Made by a program: the position numbers and the translations under genes. The notes under the pieces are model-generated. The model did not search any database. It worked only from the letters and a program-made list of their open reading frames with translations, and was not told the DNA's origin. Positions 33,220-41,906 of a stretch of 51,119 nt of DNA are shown one piece after another; the stretch's first letter is position 1, and every line of letters begins with the position of its first letter. The DNA is from Paraplanobispora takensis. Lineage in GTDB: Bacteria; Actinomycetota; Actinomycetes; Streptosporangiales; Streptosporangiaceae. The stretch covers positions 1-51,119 of the forward strand of contig NZ_BOOK01000066.1 of the NCBI RefSeq assembly GCF_016863195.1. The letters run 5' to 3'.

Positions 33220-35874
33220 TCACGCGGCCCGCGCGCTCTCCCCGTCGCGGTGGCCGTAGTAGGCGGCCCGCATCAGCTGCCGCATGTCATCCAGCATCGG
33301 CATGCGCGGGTTGGCCGGGGCGCACTGGTCCTCGTAGGCGTTGATCGCCTGCTGCGGCAGCGCCTCCAAGAACGCCCGCTCCTCGACGCCGATCTCCTCG
33401 AACGACCGCTCGATCCCCACCGCGTCACGCAGACGCTCCACCGCCGCCGCCAGGGACTCCACACCTTCGCCGGCGGTCCCGGCCGGCAGGCCGAGCACGC
33501 GGGCGATCTCCTGGAAGCGCTCCGGGGCGCGATAGTCCTCATACTTCGGCCAGCCGGACAGCTTCGCCGGCACGGTGCCGTTGTAGCGGATCACATGCGG
33601 CAGCAGGAGCGCGTTGGTACGGCCGTGTGCCACGTGGAAGGTGGCGCCCAGCGTGTGCGACATCGCGTGCACGATGCCCAGGAAGGCGTTGCCGAAGGCC
33701 ATGCCGGCGATCGTGCCGGCGTTGTGCATCTTCTCCCTGGCCTCGGGGTCGGCGGCACCCCGCGTCACCGCCCGCTCCAGATAGGAGAAGATCAGTTTGA
33801 TCGCCTGCAGGGCCAGACCGTCGGTGAAGTCGTTGGCGTAGACCGACACATACGACTCGATGGCATGGGTCAGCGCGTCGAAGCCGCTGTCGGCGGTGAC
33901 GACCCGGGGCAACTCGGCCGCGAGCACCGGATCCACGATCGCCACGCTCGGGGTGAGCGCGTAGTCGGCCAGCGGGTACTTCTTGCCGGTGGCCGAGTCG
34001 GTGATGACGGCGAACGGGGTCACCTCCGCCCCGGTCCCCGAGGTGGTCGGCACACACACCAGACGGGCCCGCTCCCCCAGCGTCGGGAACCGGAAGGCGC
34101 GCTTGCGGATGTCGAAGAACTTCTCCTTCATGTCCGCGAAGACGACCTCCGGGTGCTCGTAGCGCAGCCACATCACCTTCGCCGCGTCCATCGCCGACCC
34201 GCCGCCCAGCGCGACGATGGTGTCGGGCCGGAAGGCACGCATCAGCCCGGCTCCCCGATCCACCGTCACGACGCTCGGCTCCGGCTCCACATCGTCGATG
34301 ATCTGCAGGGCGACCCGCTCGGCACGGCGCTGCAGGACATCGATGATCCGGTCCACATAACCCAGCCGGGTCATGACCGGATCGGTGACGACGGTGACAC
34401 GGTGGACGTCCGGCATGTCGGCGAGATAACGGATCGCGTTCGGCTCGAAATAGATCTTCGCCGGGACCTTGAACCACTGCATGTTGTTGTTGCGCCGCCC
34501 CACCCTCTTGATGTTGATCAGGTTGACGGCCGAGACGTTGTCCGACACCGAGTTGCGGCCGTAGCTGCCGCACCCCAGGGTCAGCGAGGGCAGGAAGGCG
34601 TTGTACATGTCACCGATGCCGCCCTGGGAGGCCGGGGCGTTCCAGATCACCCGCACCGCCTTCACCCGCCGGCCGTACTCCTCGGCGAGCGCGGCGTCCT
34701 CGGTGTGGATCACCGCGCTGTGCCCGAGCCCGTGGAACTCCACCATCCGCTCGGCGTAGGCCAGCCCCTCCTGCCGCGAGGCCGCGCGCAGGACGGCCAG
34801 GACCGGGCAGAGCTTCTCCCTGGTCAGCGGCTCGGCCGGGCCGACCCCCTGCACCGGCACGAGGATGACGGAGGTTTTCTCGGGTACGGCGAACCCGGCA
34901 CGTTCGGCGATCCACACCGGGGAGCGGCCGACCGCGTCGGGGTTGAGCCTCGCTCCCGAGCACCCCTCCCCGCCGGCGCTCACCCCGAAGACGAACTCCT
35001 CCAGCATCTTCTTCTCGGCGGCGGTGGCCACATGGGCGTGCAGCCGCCGGAACTCGGCGAGCGCGGCGTCGTAGACCTCGTCGTCGACGATGACCGCCTG
35101 CTCGGAGGCGCAGATCATGCCGTTGTCGAAGGTCTTGGAGAGCACGATGTCATGTACGGCGCGGCGCAGTTTCGCACTGCGCTCGATGTAGGCCGGGACA
35201 TTGCCCGCACCGACGCCCAGGGCCGGCTTGCCCGCCGAGTACGCCGCCCTGACCATCCCGTTCCCGCCAGTGGCGAGGATGACCGAGACACCGTCGTGGT
35301 GCATGAGCGCGGCCGTCGCCTCCAGCGAGGGCTCCTGCACCCACTGCACGCAGTGCTCCGGCGCCCCGGCCGCCACGGCCGCCTCACGGACGATCCGCGC
35401 CGCCTGCGCGCTGCAGCGCTGCGCCGAGGGGTGGAACGCGAACACGATGGGGTTGCGGGTCTTCAGAGCCAGCAGCGCCTTGAAGACGGTCGTCGAGGTG
35501 GGATTGGTGACCGGGGTGACGCCGCAGACGACGCCGACCGGATCGGCGATCTCCACGATCCCGTCGATCTCGTCCCGGGCGATGACACCGACCGTCTTGA
35601 GGTCGGCCATGCTGTGCGTGATGTGCTCGCAGGCGAAGATGTTCTTGACCGCCTTGTCCTCGAACACGCCGCGGCCGGTCTCCTCCACCGCCAGGGCGGC
35701 GAGCGCGGCGTGCCGGTCCAGCGCGGCGACGGAGGCCTTCTTGACGATGTGGTCGACCTGCTCCTGGGTGAAGGAGTCGTACTCGGCCAGGGCCTTGAGC
35801 GCGTTGCCCACCAGGGCGTCGATCGCGCTCCGGACGTCGGCGGACGGGGCGGCTCCCGCGCGGGAGTCGGTCAT
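33220..35874 (-). CDS. adhE: Bifunctional acetaldehyde-CoA/alcohol dehydrogenase
   Basis: This 884-residue fermentative enzyme converts acetyl-CoA to acetaldehyde and then to ethanol, using two NADH. The N-terminal aldehyde dehydrogenase domain (about 1-430) has the catalytic Cys255 in TFDNGMICASEQ. The C-terminal iron-dependent alcohol dehydrogenase (about 455-884) has the nucleotide loop VALGGGSAMDAAKV and the metal-ligand helices ALTHAIESYVSV and GIVHAMSHTLGATFHVAHG. Length is normal for the family, which forms filaments. The start at 35874 has AAGAGGTGA upstream; an in-frame upstream ATG is less likely. In aerobic actinomycetes it probably serves redox balance under hypoxia. A short second adhE relic lies at 16745. 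Confidence 0.95.
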   Translation of the reverse strand: MTDSRAGAAPSADVRSAIDALVGNALKALAEYDSFTQEQVDHIVKKASVAALDRHAALAALAVEETGRGVFEDKAVKNIFACEHITHSMADLKTVGVIARDEIDGIVEIADPVGVVCGVTPVTNPTSTTVFKALLALKTRNPIVFAFHPSAQRCSAQAARIVREAAVAAGAPEHCVQWVQEPSLEATAALMHHDGVSVILATGGNGMVRAAYSAGKPALGVGAGNVPAYIERSAKLRRAVHDIVLSKTFDNGMICASEQAVIVDDEVYDAALAEFRRLHAHVATAAEKKMLEEFVFGVSAGGEGCSGARLNPDAVGRSPVWIAERAGFAVPEKTSVILVPVQGVGPAEPLTREKLCPVLAVLRAASRQEGLAYAERMVEFHGLGHSAVIHTEDAALAEEYGRRVKAVRVIWNAPASQGGIGDMYNAFLPSLTLGCGSYGRNSVSDNVSAVNLINIKRVGRRNNNMQWFKVPAKIYFEPNAIRYLADMPDVHRVTVVTDPVMTRLGYVDRIIDVLQRRAERVALQIIDDVEPEPSVVTVDRGAGLMRAFRPDTIVALGGGSAMDAAKVMWLRYEHPEVVFADMKEKFFDIRKRAFRFPTLGERARLVCVPTTSGTGAEVTPFAVITDSATGKKYPLADYALTPSVAIVDPVLAAELPRVVTADSGFDALTHAIESYVSVYANDFTDGLALQAIKLIFSYLERAVTRGAADPEAREKMHNAGTIAGMAFGNAFLGIVHAMSHTLGATFHVAHGRTNALLLPHVIRYNGTVPAKLSGWPKYEDYRAPERFQEIARVLGLPAGTAGEGVESLAAAVERLRDAVGIERSFEEIGVEERAFLEALPQQAINAYEDQCAPANPRMPMLDDMRQLMRAAYYGHRDGESARAA

Positions 35875-35964
35875 CTCACTCACCTCTTGAGCTCGGGGGT
35901 GCTCTCGGCTCCACTGTGGGCCACCGCCCCGCCCGCCCAATGCTGCGCAAAGGCCCCTGCGTGC

Positions 35965-35978
35965 GGGACCAAGGTCAC
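35965..35978. promoter_or_regulatory. Weak DevR/DosR-like dyad upstream of adhE
   Basis: GGGACCAAGGTCAC, about 91 bp upstream of the adhE start, resembles the GGGAC-x-x-x-x-GTCCC core of the mycobacterial dormancy regulator box with changes in one half. Hypoxic control would suit adhE. The match is imperfect and only suggestive. Confidence 0.25.
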
Positions 35979-36019
35979 GAACCGGTGATCACGCTGATCC
36001 TGTGAGGCTCGCCGTACCA

Positions 36020-36043
36020 AATGTACTGCCATATTGATACATT
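36020..36043. promoter_or_regulatory. AATGTA-N12-TACATT inverted repeat, likely GntR operator
   Basis: A perfect 6-bp dyad with a 12-bp AT-rich spacer lies 20 bp upstream of the membrane-protein/GntR operon. It overlaps plausible -10 sequence (CATATT, TACATT). Position and shape fit autoregulation by the GntR protein. Confidence 0.65.
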
Positions 36044-36063
36044 AGGAGTGAAGGAGGCCTACC

Positions 36064-36479
36064 ATGTCACCGATGACAGCGATGCTCGTCGAACTGCTGG
36101 CCGTACCCGTTCTGGCAGTGCTGAGGGGGTTGCGACCGGTGTCGGCAGGACGGCTCGCCCGTTTCGCCGCCCGATACGACATCCCCCTCACCGCCGACAC
36201 CAGACCGCTCGTCCGCGCCTATCTGAGGCGGACGAGCAGGTGGCGGGCCTGCGGCGGGGCGATCGGCTGGCTCGCGGCCGGCGTGTTCACCTCCGGCAGC
36301 GGATACCACTACTCCTGGCCGCCCTCGACGCGATGTGGGCCATGCTGCTCGACCTGGACGCCCCCGAGCCCTTCAACTGGGTCATGAGCGTGCCGGGGTT
36401 CGCAACGGTGCTGGCGGCGCTGTACTCCTGGCTCGGCCTCCACACCCGCCCACGCCCCGCCCCGAAGGTCCCGGCGTGA
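36064..36479 (+). pseudogene. Membrane protein partner of GntR, frameshifted
   Basis: The frame from the ATG at 36064 (AAGGAGG upstream) encodes a membrane-type protein: MLVELLAVPVLAVLRGLRPV, then YDIPLTADTRPLVRAYLRRT and GGAIGWLAAGVF. Near 36305 the coding sense moves to another frame, AALDAMWAMLLDLDAPEPFN and VPGFATVLAALYSWLGLHT, ending at 36479. Some internal sequence also seems to be missing. The 3' end overlaps the GntR start by 4 nt. Such small membrane proteins are commonly paired with YtrA-like regulators; the function is unknown. Confidence 0.6.
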
Positions 36480-36853
36480 TCGTCGAGATCGATCCGGACG
36501 CGGCCACGCCACCGTATGAGCAGCTCAGGACCCAGATCGCCGCGTTGATCCGGACCGGAGGACTGGCGGTCGGCACCCGCCTGCCGAGCATCCGGCAACT
36601 GGCTCGCGACCTCGGGCTGGCGGCGGGGACGGTCGCCCGCGCCTACCGCGAACTGGAGGCCGAAGGATATCTGCGCGGCCGGGCCGGCCAGGGCACCGTG
36701 GTGCGCGAAATCCCCCGGTTGTCCGAAGCCGAACGCACCGCCCGTCTCACCGACGCCGCCCGCGCCTACGCGGCCGCGGTCCGCGAACTCGGCATCGAGG
36801 TCGAGGTGGCGCTCACCACCGCGCAGTACCACCTGACCCACCCTGCCGGTTGA
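36476..36853 (+). CDS. GntR-family regulator, YtrA-like
   Basis: This 125-residue regulator has a GntR winged helix (PPYEQLRTQIAALIRTGGLA, LPSIRQLARDLGLAAGTVAR, ELEAEGYLRGRAGQGTVVRE) and only a short helical tail of about 50 residues. This is the layout of the YtrA subfamily, which usually represses its own operon. The GTG at 36476 overlaps the upstream stop (GTGA). The AATGTA-N12-TACATT dyad at 36020 ahead of the operon is its likely site. Confidence 0.88.
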   Translation: MIVEIDPDAATPPYEQLRTQIAALIRTGGLAVGTRLPSIRQLARDLGLAAGTVARAYRELEAEGYLRGRAGQGTVVREIPRLSEAERTARLTDAARAYAAAVRELGIEVEVALTTAQYHLTHPAG

Positions 36854-36928
36854 CCGGGGCCGTCGTTCTCTCCGGGTGGCCTGATTCCCGGCCGGGCCGG
36901 CGGCAGGGCAATTTAATACAGGTTTAAG

Positions 36929-36979
36929 TTAGGAAGGTTTACCAATTAGTTGACACGAGATCCTCCGCATCGGTTTGAT
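36929..36979 (+). promoter_or_regulatory. Promoter and CAZyme-type motif of the alginate-lyase-family gene
   Basis: TTGACA (36950-36955) and TTTGAT (36974-36979), with an 18-bp spacer, form a fair promoter. Just upstream lies TTAGGAAGGTTTACCAA (36929-36945), related to TTAGGAAACTTTC in front of the LPMO gene. The shared element suggests a common regulator of secreted polysaccharide enzymes. Confidence 0.5.
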
Positions 36980-37017
36980 ACCGGGCCTGAACCCCCGCAG
37001 CAGTAAGGCTCCCCACC

Positions 37018-38211
37018 ATGCGTCGTCGTCTTCTTTCCGCCGGGTTCCTCGGCGTCACCGTCCTGGCCGTCCCCCACTCCGCCCAGGCGCTCGCACCCCG
37101 GGCCGCCGTCTCTCACTCCGCCCAGAGCGCTCCCGCCGCGTTCACCCATCCCGGAGTCCTGGTCAGCAAGGCCCAGCTGGACTTCGTCCGGGACAACCTC
37201 ACGGCCGAACCGTGGAAGTCGGCCTGGAGCGCACTGCGCGCCAGCCCGTACGCATCGCTGTCGTGGAAACCCAAGCCCCGCGCGAACGTCGAGTGCGGGC
37301 CGAGCTCCAACCCCGACAACGGCTGCAGCGACGAGCGCAAAGACGCCATGGCGGCCTACACCCACGCCCTGCAGTGGTACCTCACCAAGAACGAGGCGTA
37401 CGCCAGGAAATCCATCGAGATCATGGACGCCTGGTCGGCTGTCATCACCACCCACACGGGCAGCAACGCACCGCTGCAGACGGGCTGGGCGGGGGCGTCG
37501 TTCTCGCGCGCCGCGGAACTGATCAAGCACGCCTACTCCGGCTGGGCCGATGCCGGTCGCTTCAGCACCATGCTGCGCAAGATCTATCTCCCCACGGTCA
37601 TCGCGGGGCGGCCGAACAGCAACGGCAACTGGGAACTGATCATGACGGACGCGGCGATCGGCATCGCCGTCTTCCTCGACGACCGCGCCTCCTTCGACCG
37701 CGCGGTGAACACCTGGCGGGGCCGCCTGCCCGCCTACGTCTACCTCACCTCCGACGGGCCCCTGCCCAAGGTGCCTGCGCGAGGCAAGTACGACACCGAG
37801 GATGAGATCATCCGCTATTGGCACGGCCAGACCACCTTCGTCAACGGCCTGTCCCAGGAGACCTGCCGCGACTTCGGGCACACCGGGTGGGGCATCGCCG
37901 CCGCGGCCCACGTCGCCGAGACCGCCCGCCATCAGGGGCTCGACCTGTACGCCGAGGGCAAGGACCGGCTCCGGCACGCGATGGGCTTCCACTCCGGACT
38001 GCAGCTCGGCGAGCCGGTGCCGTCATCGTTGTGCGGGGGGAAGGTCAAGCTCGGTCTCGGCCCGACGTTCGAGGTCGGCTTCAACGCCCTGCACAACCGG
38101 ATGGGCGTGCCGATGTCGCGCACCCAGCGGCTGGTCGAACAGGGACGGCCGGCCGGGGTGAGCCACTTCCTGGGCTGGGAGACCCTCACCCACGCGGACA
38201 ACCCGCGCTGA
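37018..38211 (+). CDS. Secreted alginate lyase family enzyme
   Basis: This 397-residue protein is predicted to be secreted, with a signal peptide of about 25-30 residues (RRRLLSAGFLGVTVLAVPHS). It belongs to the alginate lyase (PF05426-like) alpha/alpha-barrel family. Family-type segments are AAYTHALQWYLTKNEAYARK, NSNGNWELIMTDAAIGIAVF (putative active-site Asn/Trp) and GLSQETCRDFGHTGWGIAAA (putative His). It probably cleaves a uronic-acid polysaccharide by beta-elimination. Because soil actinomycete members are poorly characterised, the true substrate may not be alginate. It is preceded by a promoter and a motif shared with the LPMO gene. Confidence 0.85.
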   Translation: MRRRLLSAGFLGVTVLAVPHSAQALAPRAAVSHSAQSAPAAFTHPGVLVSKAQLDFVRDNLTAEPWKSAWSALRASPYASLSWKPKPRANVECGPSSNPDNGCSDERKDAMAAYTHALQWYLTKNEAYARKSIEIMDAWSAVITTHTGSNAPLQTGWAGASFSRAAELIKHAYSGWADAGRFSTMLRKIYLPTVIAGRPNSNGNWELIMTDAAIGIAVFLDDRASFDRAVNTWRGRLPAYVYLTSDGPLPKVPARGKYDTEDEIIRYWHGQTTFVNGLSQETCRDFGHTGWGIAAAAHVAETARHQGLDLYAEGKDRLRHAMGFHSGLQLGEPVPSSLCGGKVKLGLGPTFEVGFNALHNRMGVPMSRTQRLVEQGRPAGVSHFLGWETLTHADNPR

Positions 38212-38213
38212 AA

Positions 38214-38262
38214 GCGGCCGGCGCCGGGCAACCGAGACCGGGGGACGGTCGCGCCCGGCCGC
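38214..38262. terminator. Bidirectional GC-rich stem-loop
   Basis: GCGGCCGGCGC (38214-38224) pairs with GCGCCCGGCCGC (38251-38262) with a one-base bulge, and an inner GACCG/CGGTC stem. It lies between convergent genes (alginate-lyase family and a small secreted protein). Confidence 0.5.
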
Positions 38263-38276
38263 CGCAGCGGGCCGGG

Positions 38277-38759
38277 CTAGAAGATGCCCTCCTCGATGTT
38301 GGAGTCGTCGCTGATGGTCCCGCCGTCGCCGTCGATGAACTTCGCGTTGATGTAGACCTCGTCACCCCTGTTGCCGAAGCTGTCGTCCTCGTTGAGGAAC
38401 GATCCCTGCGGCACCTCCCAGGTGTAGTTCAGCCGGATGCCGTCCGGTCCCGCCGTCAGGCCGTGGTCCCCCCGATACCAGGTGATCGGGCCGTAGATAA
38501 CCTGGTCGGTGCCCGGGTCGCTGCCGTAGAAGCGCACCTGGATCCTGCCCCCGTGGATCAGATAGCCGTTCGCGTCGTACTCGTTCATGGGCACGTGGAC
38601 GCTCAGCGTGATGGTGCGGGCGGCGGGGACGCCGGTGTTGAAACCGATCTCGAGCTGGGCGGTGATCTCGGTCGCCGCCTGGGCGGGCGTCGTGGCCAGT
38701 CCGATGGCGGTGACGGCGGCCACCGACGCGGTGGCCAGCTTGGTGAGGATCCTGTTCAT
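38277..38759 (-). CDS. Secreted protein of unknown family
   Basis: This 160-residue exported protein has a clear signal peptide (LTKLATASVAAVTAIGLATT, cleavage after AQA). The mature part is beta-rich and acidic, with TITLSVHVPMNEYDANGYLI, VRFYGSDPGTDQVIYGPITW and an Asp/Asn-rich tail (FIDGDGGTISDDSNIEEGIF). It lacks cysteines, so folding probably depends on a beta-sandwich, possibly with metal. I do not recognise a family. No strong Shine-Dalgarno sequence is seen; GAGAGACACCCC precedes the ATG. Confidence 0.75.
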   Translation of the reverse strand: MNRILTKLATASVAAVTAIGLATTPAQAATEITAQLEIGFNTGVPAARTITLSVHVPMNEYDANGYLIHGGRIQVRFYGSDPGTDQVIYGPITWYRGDHGLTAGPDGIRLNYTWEVPQGSFLNEDDSFGNRGDEVYINAKFIDGDGGTISDDSNIEEGIF

Positions 38760-39088
38760 GGGGTGTCTCTCCGCTCTGCGGTCGCCGGGCCCGCGGCCGG
38801 GCGATTGAGGGGCATGGGATGTGGCGGGTCGTGTTCACGGGAACCGGAACGCGACCCGCTCATCAGTGCGGCGTTCCATTCCGTTCCACCGGGTTCCGGG
38901 GCATCGGCCCTGACCGGGCGCCGTTGAGGTCGGCCGTACTGCGGGCTTCCGGATGGCCGCCGTCGGCCGGGTGGCCAGCTCTGTCGTGGTGACACGCCTC
39001 TGATCCCTACGGTTTCGGGATGCCGTCCGGGAGCCGCCCGGACGATGAATCCGCGACCGGCACGACATGTCCGGGGTGAGGAGCATCG

Positions 39089-39925
39089 ATGCGCAGCCGA
39101 AGGATGGCGGCGGCCGGGGCCGCGACGGCGGTGCTGGCCGCCATGGGAGTGATCGGGACTCAGCCCGGGGCGCTCGCCGCCGAAACGCTCTCCACGGGCG
39201 CGGTCATGGCCGCGGCGGACGGGGCCGGCGCAGCTTCGAGCGCAGTGTCGCGCTCAACAGGGACCTGGCCGCGCGCTGCGCCACGGACAAGGATCTGCTG
39301 CCGCACATCTCCACCCGCAGCATCGCCCGCGACATGATCACCGCTATCACCTGGGCACCACTCCCGCCCGGGTCCTGGCCGCCGTCGACCGCTACCGGCG
39401 GATGGCCGACCAGGGCGGAAGACCACGCCCACGCCGGCGCAGGACCGGTTCCTGGACCTGACCACCTCCGAGGAGGTTTCCGCCGGGGCGAGCGCCACGC
39501 AGGCCGTGATGTGCGCGGACCGGGCGGTCTCCCGCAATCCGCAGACCTACTACCGCGACATCCGGGCGCACCGCGCCGACGAACCCTTCTACGGCCCTCC
39601 CGGCCGCAACCTCACCCCGTGCGCCTTCTGGCCGGCGAGCCCGGCGGAGCCGCCCACCGAGATCCGCAACGACGTGCCGGTCCTGATGGTCGGCGCCACC
39701 GGGGACACGGCCACGCCCTACTCCGGTCAGCTGGCCATGCACCGCGCGCTGAGCGGCTCCCGGATGCTCACCCTGACCGAGGCCTACATCCACGCCGCCT
39801 ACCTCGGCTACCACGGCGCCGCCTGCGTCGACACCGCCGTCAACCGCTATCTCCTCGGCGGTGCCCTGCCTTCCGCCGACACCACGTGCACGAGGGACAG
39901 GCCCGCCGGCACGAGTGGGAGCTGA
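39089..39925 (+). pseudogene. Secreted S33-type (tripeptidyl aminopeptidase-like) hydrolase, decayed
   Basis: An intact signal peptide (MRSRRMAAAGAATAVLAAMG) is followed by out-of-frame pieces: SVALNRDLAARCATDKDLLP, typical of the peptidase family, and a C-terminal TAP-like domain in another frame. The TAP-like piece includes SRNPQTYYRDIRAHRADEPF, NDVPVLMVGATGDTATPYSG and YHGAACVDTAVNRYLLGG. The nucleophile region is missing and at least two frame changes occur between 39230 and 39480. It would have been a secreted serine peptidase. Confidence 0.72.
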
Positions 39926-40013
39926 CCCCGCGCACGCCCGCACAGGGCTCCCGGACGGTGTGCCGAATTTGCGGATAACCGGAAGAGCACCGGGTGGCCG
40001 TCCAGATTGCCCA

Positions 40014-40049
40014 CAAGGCGGGCGTAGCACAAACTGGTCGCCCGCCTTG
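40014..40049. promoter_or_regulatory. 11-bp inverted repeat upstream of histidine kinase gene
   Basis: CAAGGCGGGCG (40014-40024) and its exact complement (40039-40049) are separated by 14 bp and end 18 bp before the GTG of the kinase gene. It could be an operator or the terminator of the preceding relic. GGAGGAGG follows directly as ribosome binding site. Confidence 0.45.
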
Positions 40050-40067
40050 GAGGAGGAGCCGACAGTT

Positions 40068-41331
40068 GTGAACATCGCGCGGTGGTCACCGCTCAACGGA
40101 CGGGCCCGTGCGGAGCTCGCCTACGTTGCGGTGAGTCTGCCCGTCGCCGTTGCGGGGTTCTTCTACGCCTGGCTCACCACTGTCGGCGGCATCGTCTTGG
40201 GCCTCGTCTCCTTCGGCCCGGTGCTGCTCGCGGGCGCCTTGACGGGAGCATGGCGACTGGGAGCCGTCCACCGGTGGCTGGCGGCCCGCCTGCTCGGCGT
40301 CATGGTCACGGCCTTCGAGGGTGTACCGCGCCGGCCCGGCGTCGGAGGGTGGATCACCTCGAACCTGCGTGACGTCGCCGCCTGGCGGACGTTGATCTAT
40401 CTGCTGCTGAAAGGCCCCCTCGGTATAGCCGAAGCCATGGCCGCCCTGACCACCTGGGGGTACGGCCTGGCCTACCTGAGCCATCCGCTGTGGCGACCGG
40501 CGGGGCCGTCCCCGACCGAGGCGGATGGCTACCCGATCCTGATCGGGGACCTCCCCTTCGACGGCTGGCTCCGGCCCTTCCTCAACCCCGTGCTGGGAGC
40601 CGCGATGCTGCTCGCCGCGCCGTGGGCGGTCCGTGCCGTCCTGCTCCTCGACATGGCCCTGCTGCGGGCTCTGCTCGGCCCGACCGCCTCGGCCCGCCGC
40701 ATCCGCCACCTGGAGGAGACCCGGACCTACGCGGTGGAGGAGTCAGCCGAACGGCTGCGCCGGATCGAGCGCGATCTGCACGACGGTGCTCAGGTGCGGC
40801 TGGTGACGCTGGCCATGCATCTGGGCGCGGCCAAGGAGCGGCTCGCGGAGCTGCCCGAGGTGGACCCGGCGCTGGAGGGGCTCATCAGTGGAGCACACCA
40901 GAACGCCAAGGACGCGCTGGTCGAGCTTCGCAGCCTCGTGCGGGGCATCCACCCCCCGATCCTGGACAGCGGCCTGGAGGCCGCGCTCACCACACTGGCC
41001 GCCTGCGGCAGTGTGCCGTACGCCTTCGGGTCACCCTGCCCGAGCGGCCCACGGCGGTGATCGAGAGCATCGCCTACTTCTGCACGGCCGAACTGCTGGC
41101 CAACACGGCGAAGCACAGCCGGGCACGGCAGGCCGCGGTCACGGTGTCCGCGCACGGCGGCGTGCTGCGGATCACCGTCCACGACGACGGGGCGGGCGGC
41201 GGACCATCCGGCCAGGCGGCGGCCTGGCCGGGCTGGCCGAGCGGCTCAGCACCGTGGACGGGCATCTGATGATCCACAGTCCTCCCGGAGGCCCTACGGC
41301 GGTCACCGTCGACCTCCCCCTGCACCTGTGA
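40068..41331 (+). pseudogene. NarL-type sensor histidine kinase, twice frameshifted
   Basis: The GTG at 40068 (GGAGGAGG upstream) opens a membrane kinase with an N-terminal helical sensor domain (about residues 1-215) and a HisKA_3 dimerisation region (RRIERDLHDGAQVRLVTLAM, phospho-acceptor His). The ATPase follows in two other frames: VTLPERPTAVIESIAYFCTA, NTAKHSRARQAAVTVSAHGG, then RPGGGLAGLAERLSTVDGHL. Frame changes lie near 41025 and near 41200. The order is intact, so indels alone break it. It overlaps the regulator start (GTGA). As it stands the kinase cannot be made whole. Confidence 0.78.
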
Positions 41332-41820
41332 GCCGCCTGCCCATGCGCATCGTCATCGCCGAAGACGCCGTCATCCTGAGGGATGGCCTGGCCCAGCTGC
41401 TGCGCGCCTACGGTCACGACGTGGTGGCCGCCGTGGGCGACGGCAACGCGCTGTGCGCGGCCGTGGCCGAGCATCGGCCCGATGTCGCCGTGGTCGACAT
41501 CCGCCTGCCTCCCACCTTCACCGACGAGGGTCTGCGCGCGGCCCTCCTCCTGCGCCGGGAACCTCACAGACCCGGCGTTCTGGTCTTCTCCCAGTACATC
41601 GAGACGAGATTCGCCTCGCAGCTGCTCGCGGCGGGCGCGGACGGAGTCGGCTATCTGCTCAAGGACCGCGTCGCCGACGTGAGCGACTTCATGGACGCGC
41701 TGGCGCGGATCGCCTCCGGCGAGACCGTCCTCGATCCGGAGGTCGTCACCCAACTCCTGGCCCCGGGACGCCGGGAACACGACACCCTGGACGGCCTCAC
41801 GCAAAGGGAGCGCCATCCCC
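41328..41820 (+). pseudogene. NarL-type response regulator lacking its HTH
   Basis: This has a receiver domain with MRIVIAEDAVILRDGLAQLL, acceptor Asp in VAVVDIRLPPTFTDEG and Lys in YLLKDRVADVSDFM. It reaches LDGLTQRER, where the LuxR helix-turn-helix should begin. The sequence then leaves the family within a few codons and runs into the terminator of the convergent FG-GAP gene at 41845. The open frame continues to 43214, but only as antisense of that gene. The regulator therefore has no DNA-binding domain. With the broken kinase beside it, this two-component system is dead. Confidence 0.75.
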
Positions 41821-41844
41821 TGCCCCGGCTTGGCCGGGCACTGT

Positions 41845-41886
41845 CAGGCCCCTCCCATCGGCCCGCTGGGAGCCGGGAGGGGCCTG
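41845..41886 (-). terminator. Terminator of the FG-GAP gene
   Basis: 12-bp arms CAGGCCCCTCCC (41845-41856) and GGGAGGGGCCTG (41875-41886) with an 18-nt loop lie 20 nt beyond the FG-GAP gene stop. Confidence 0.72.
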
Positions 41887-41906
41887 TCGTGGTGGAGCCG
41901 GGGTGC

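Noticed and set aside
32698-35988. A 1096-codon open frame on the plus strand
   Set aside because: It is exactly antisense to adhE. It is rich in His, Arg, Gly and Gln as expected for antisense of GC-rich genes and has no family resemblance.
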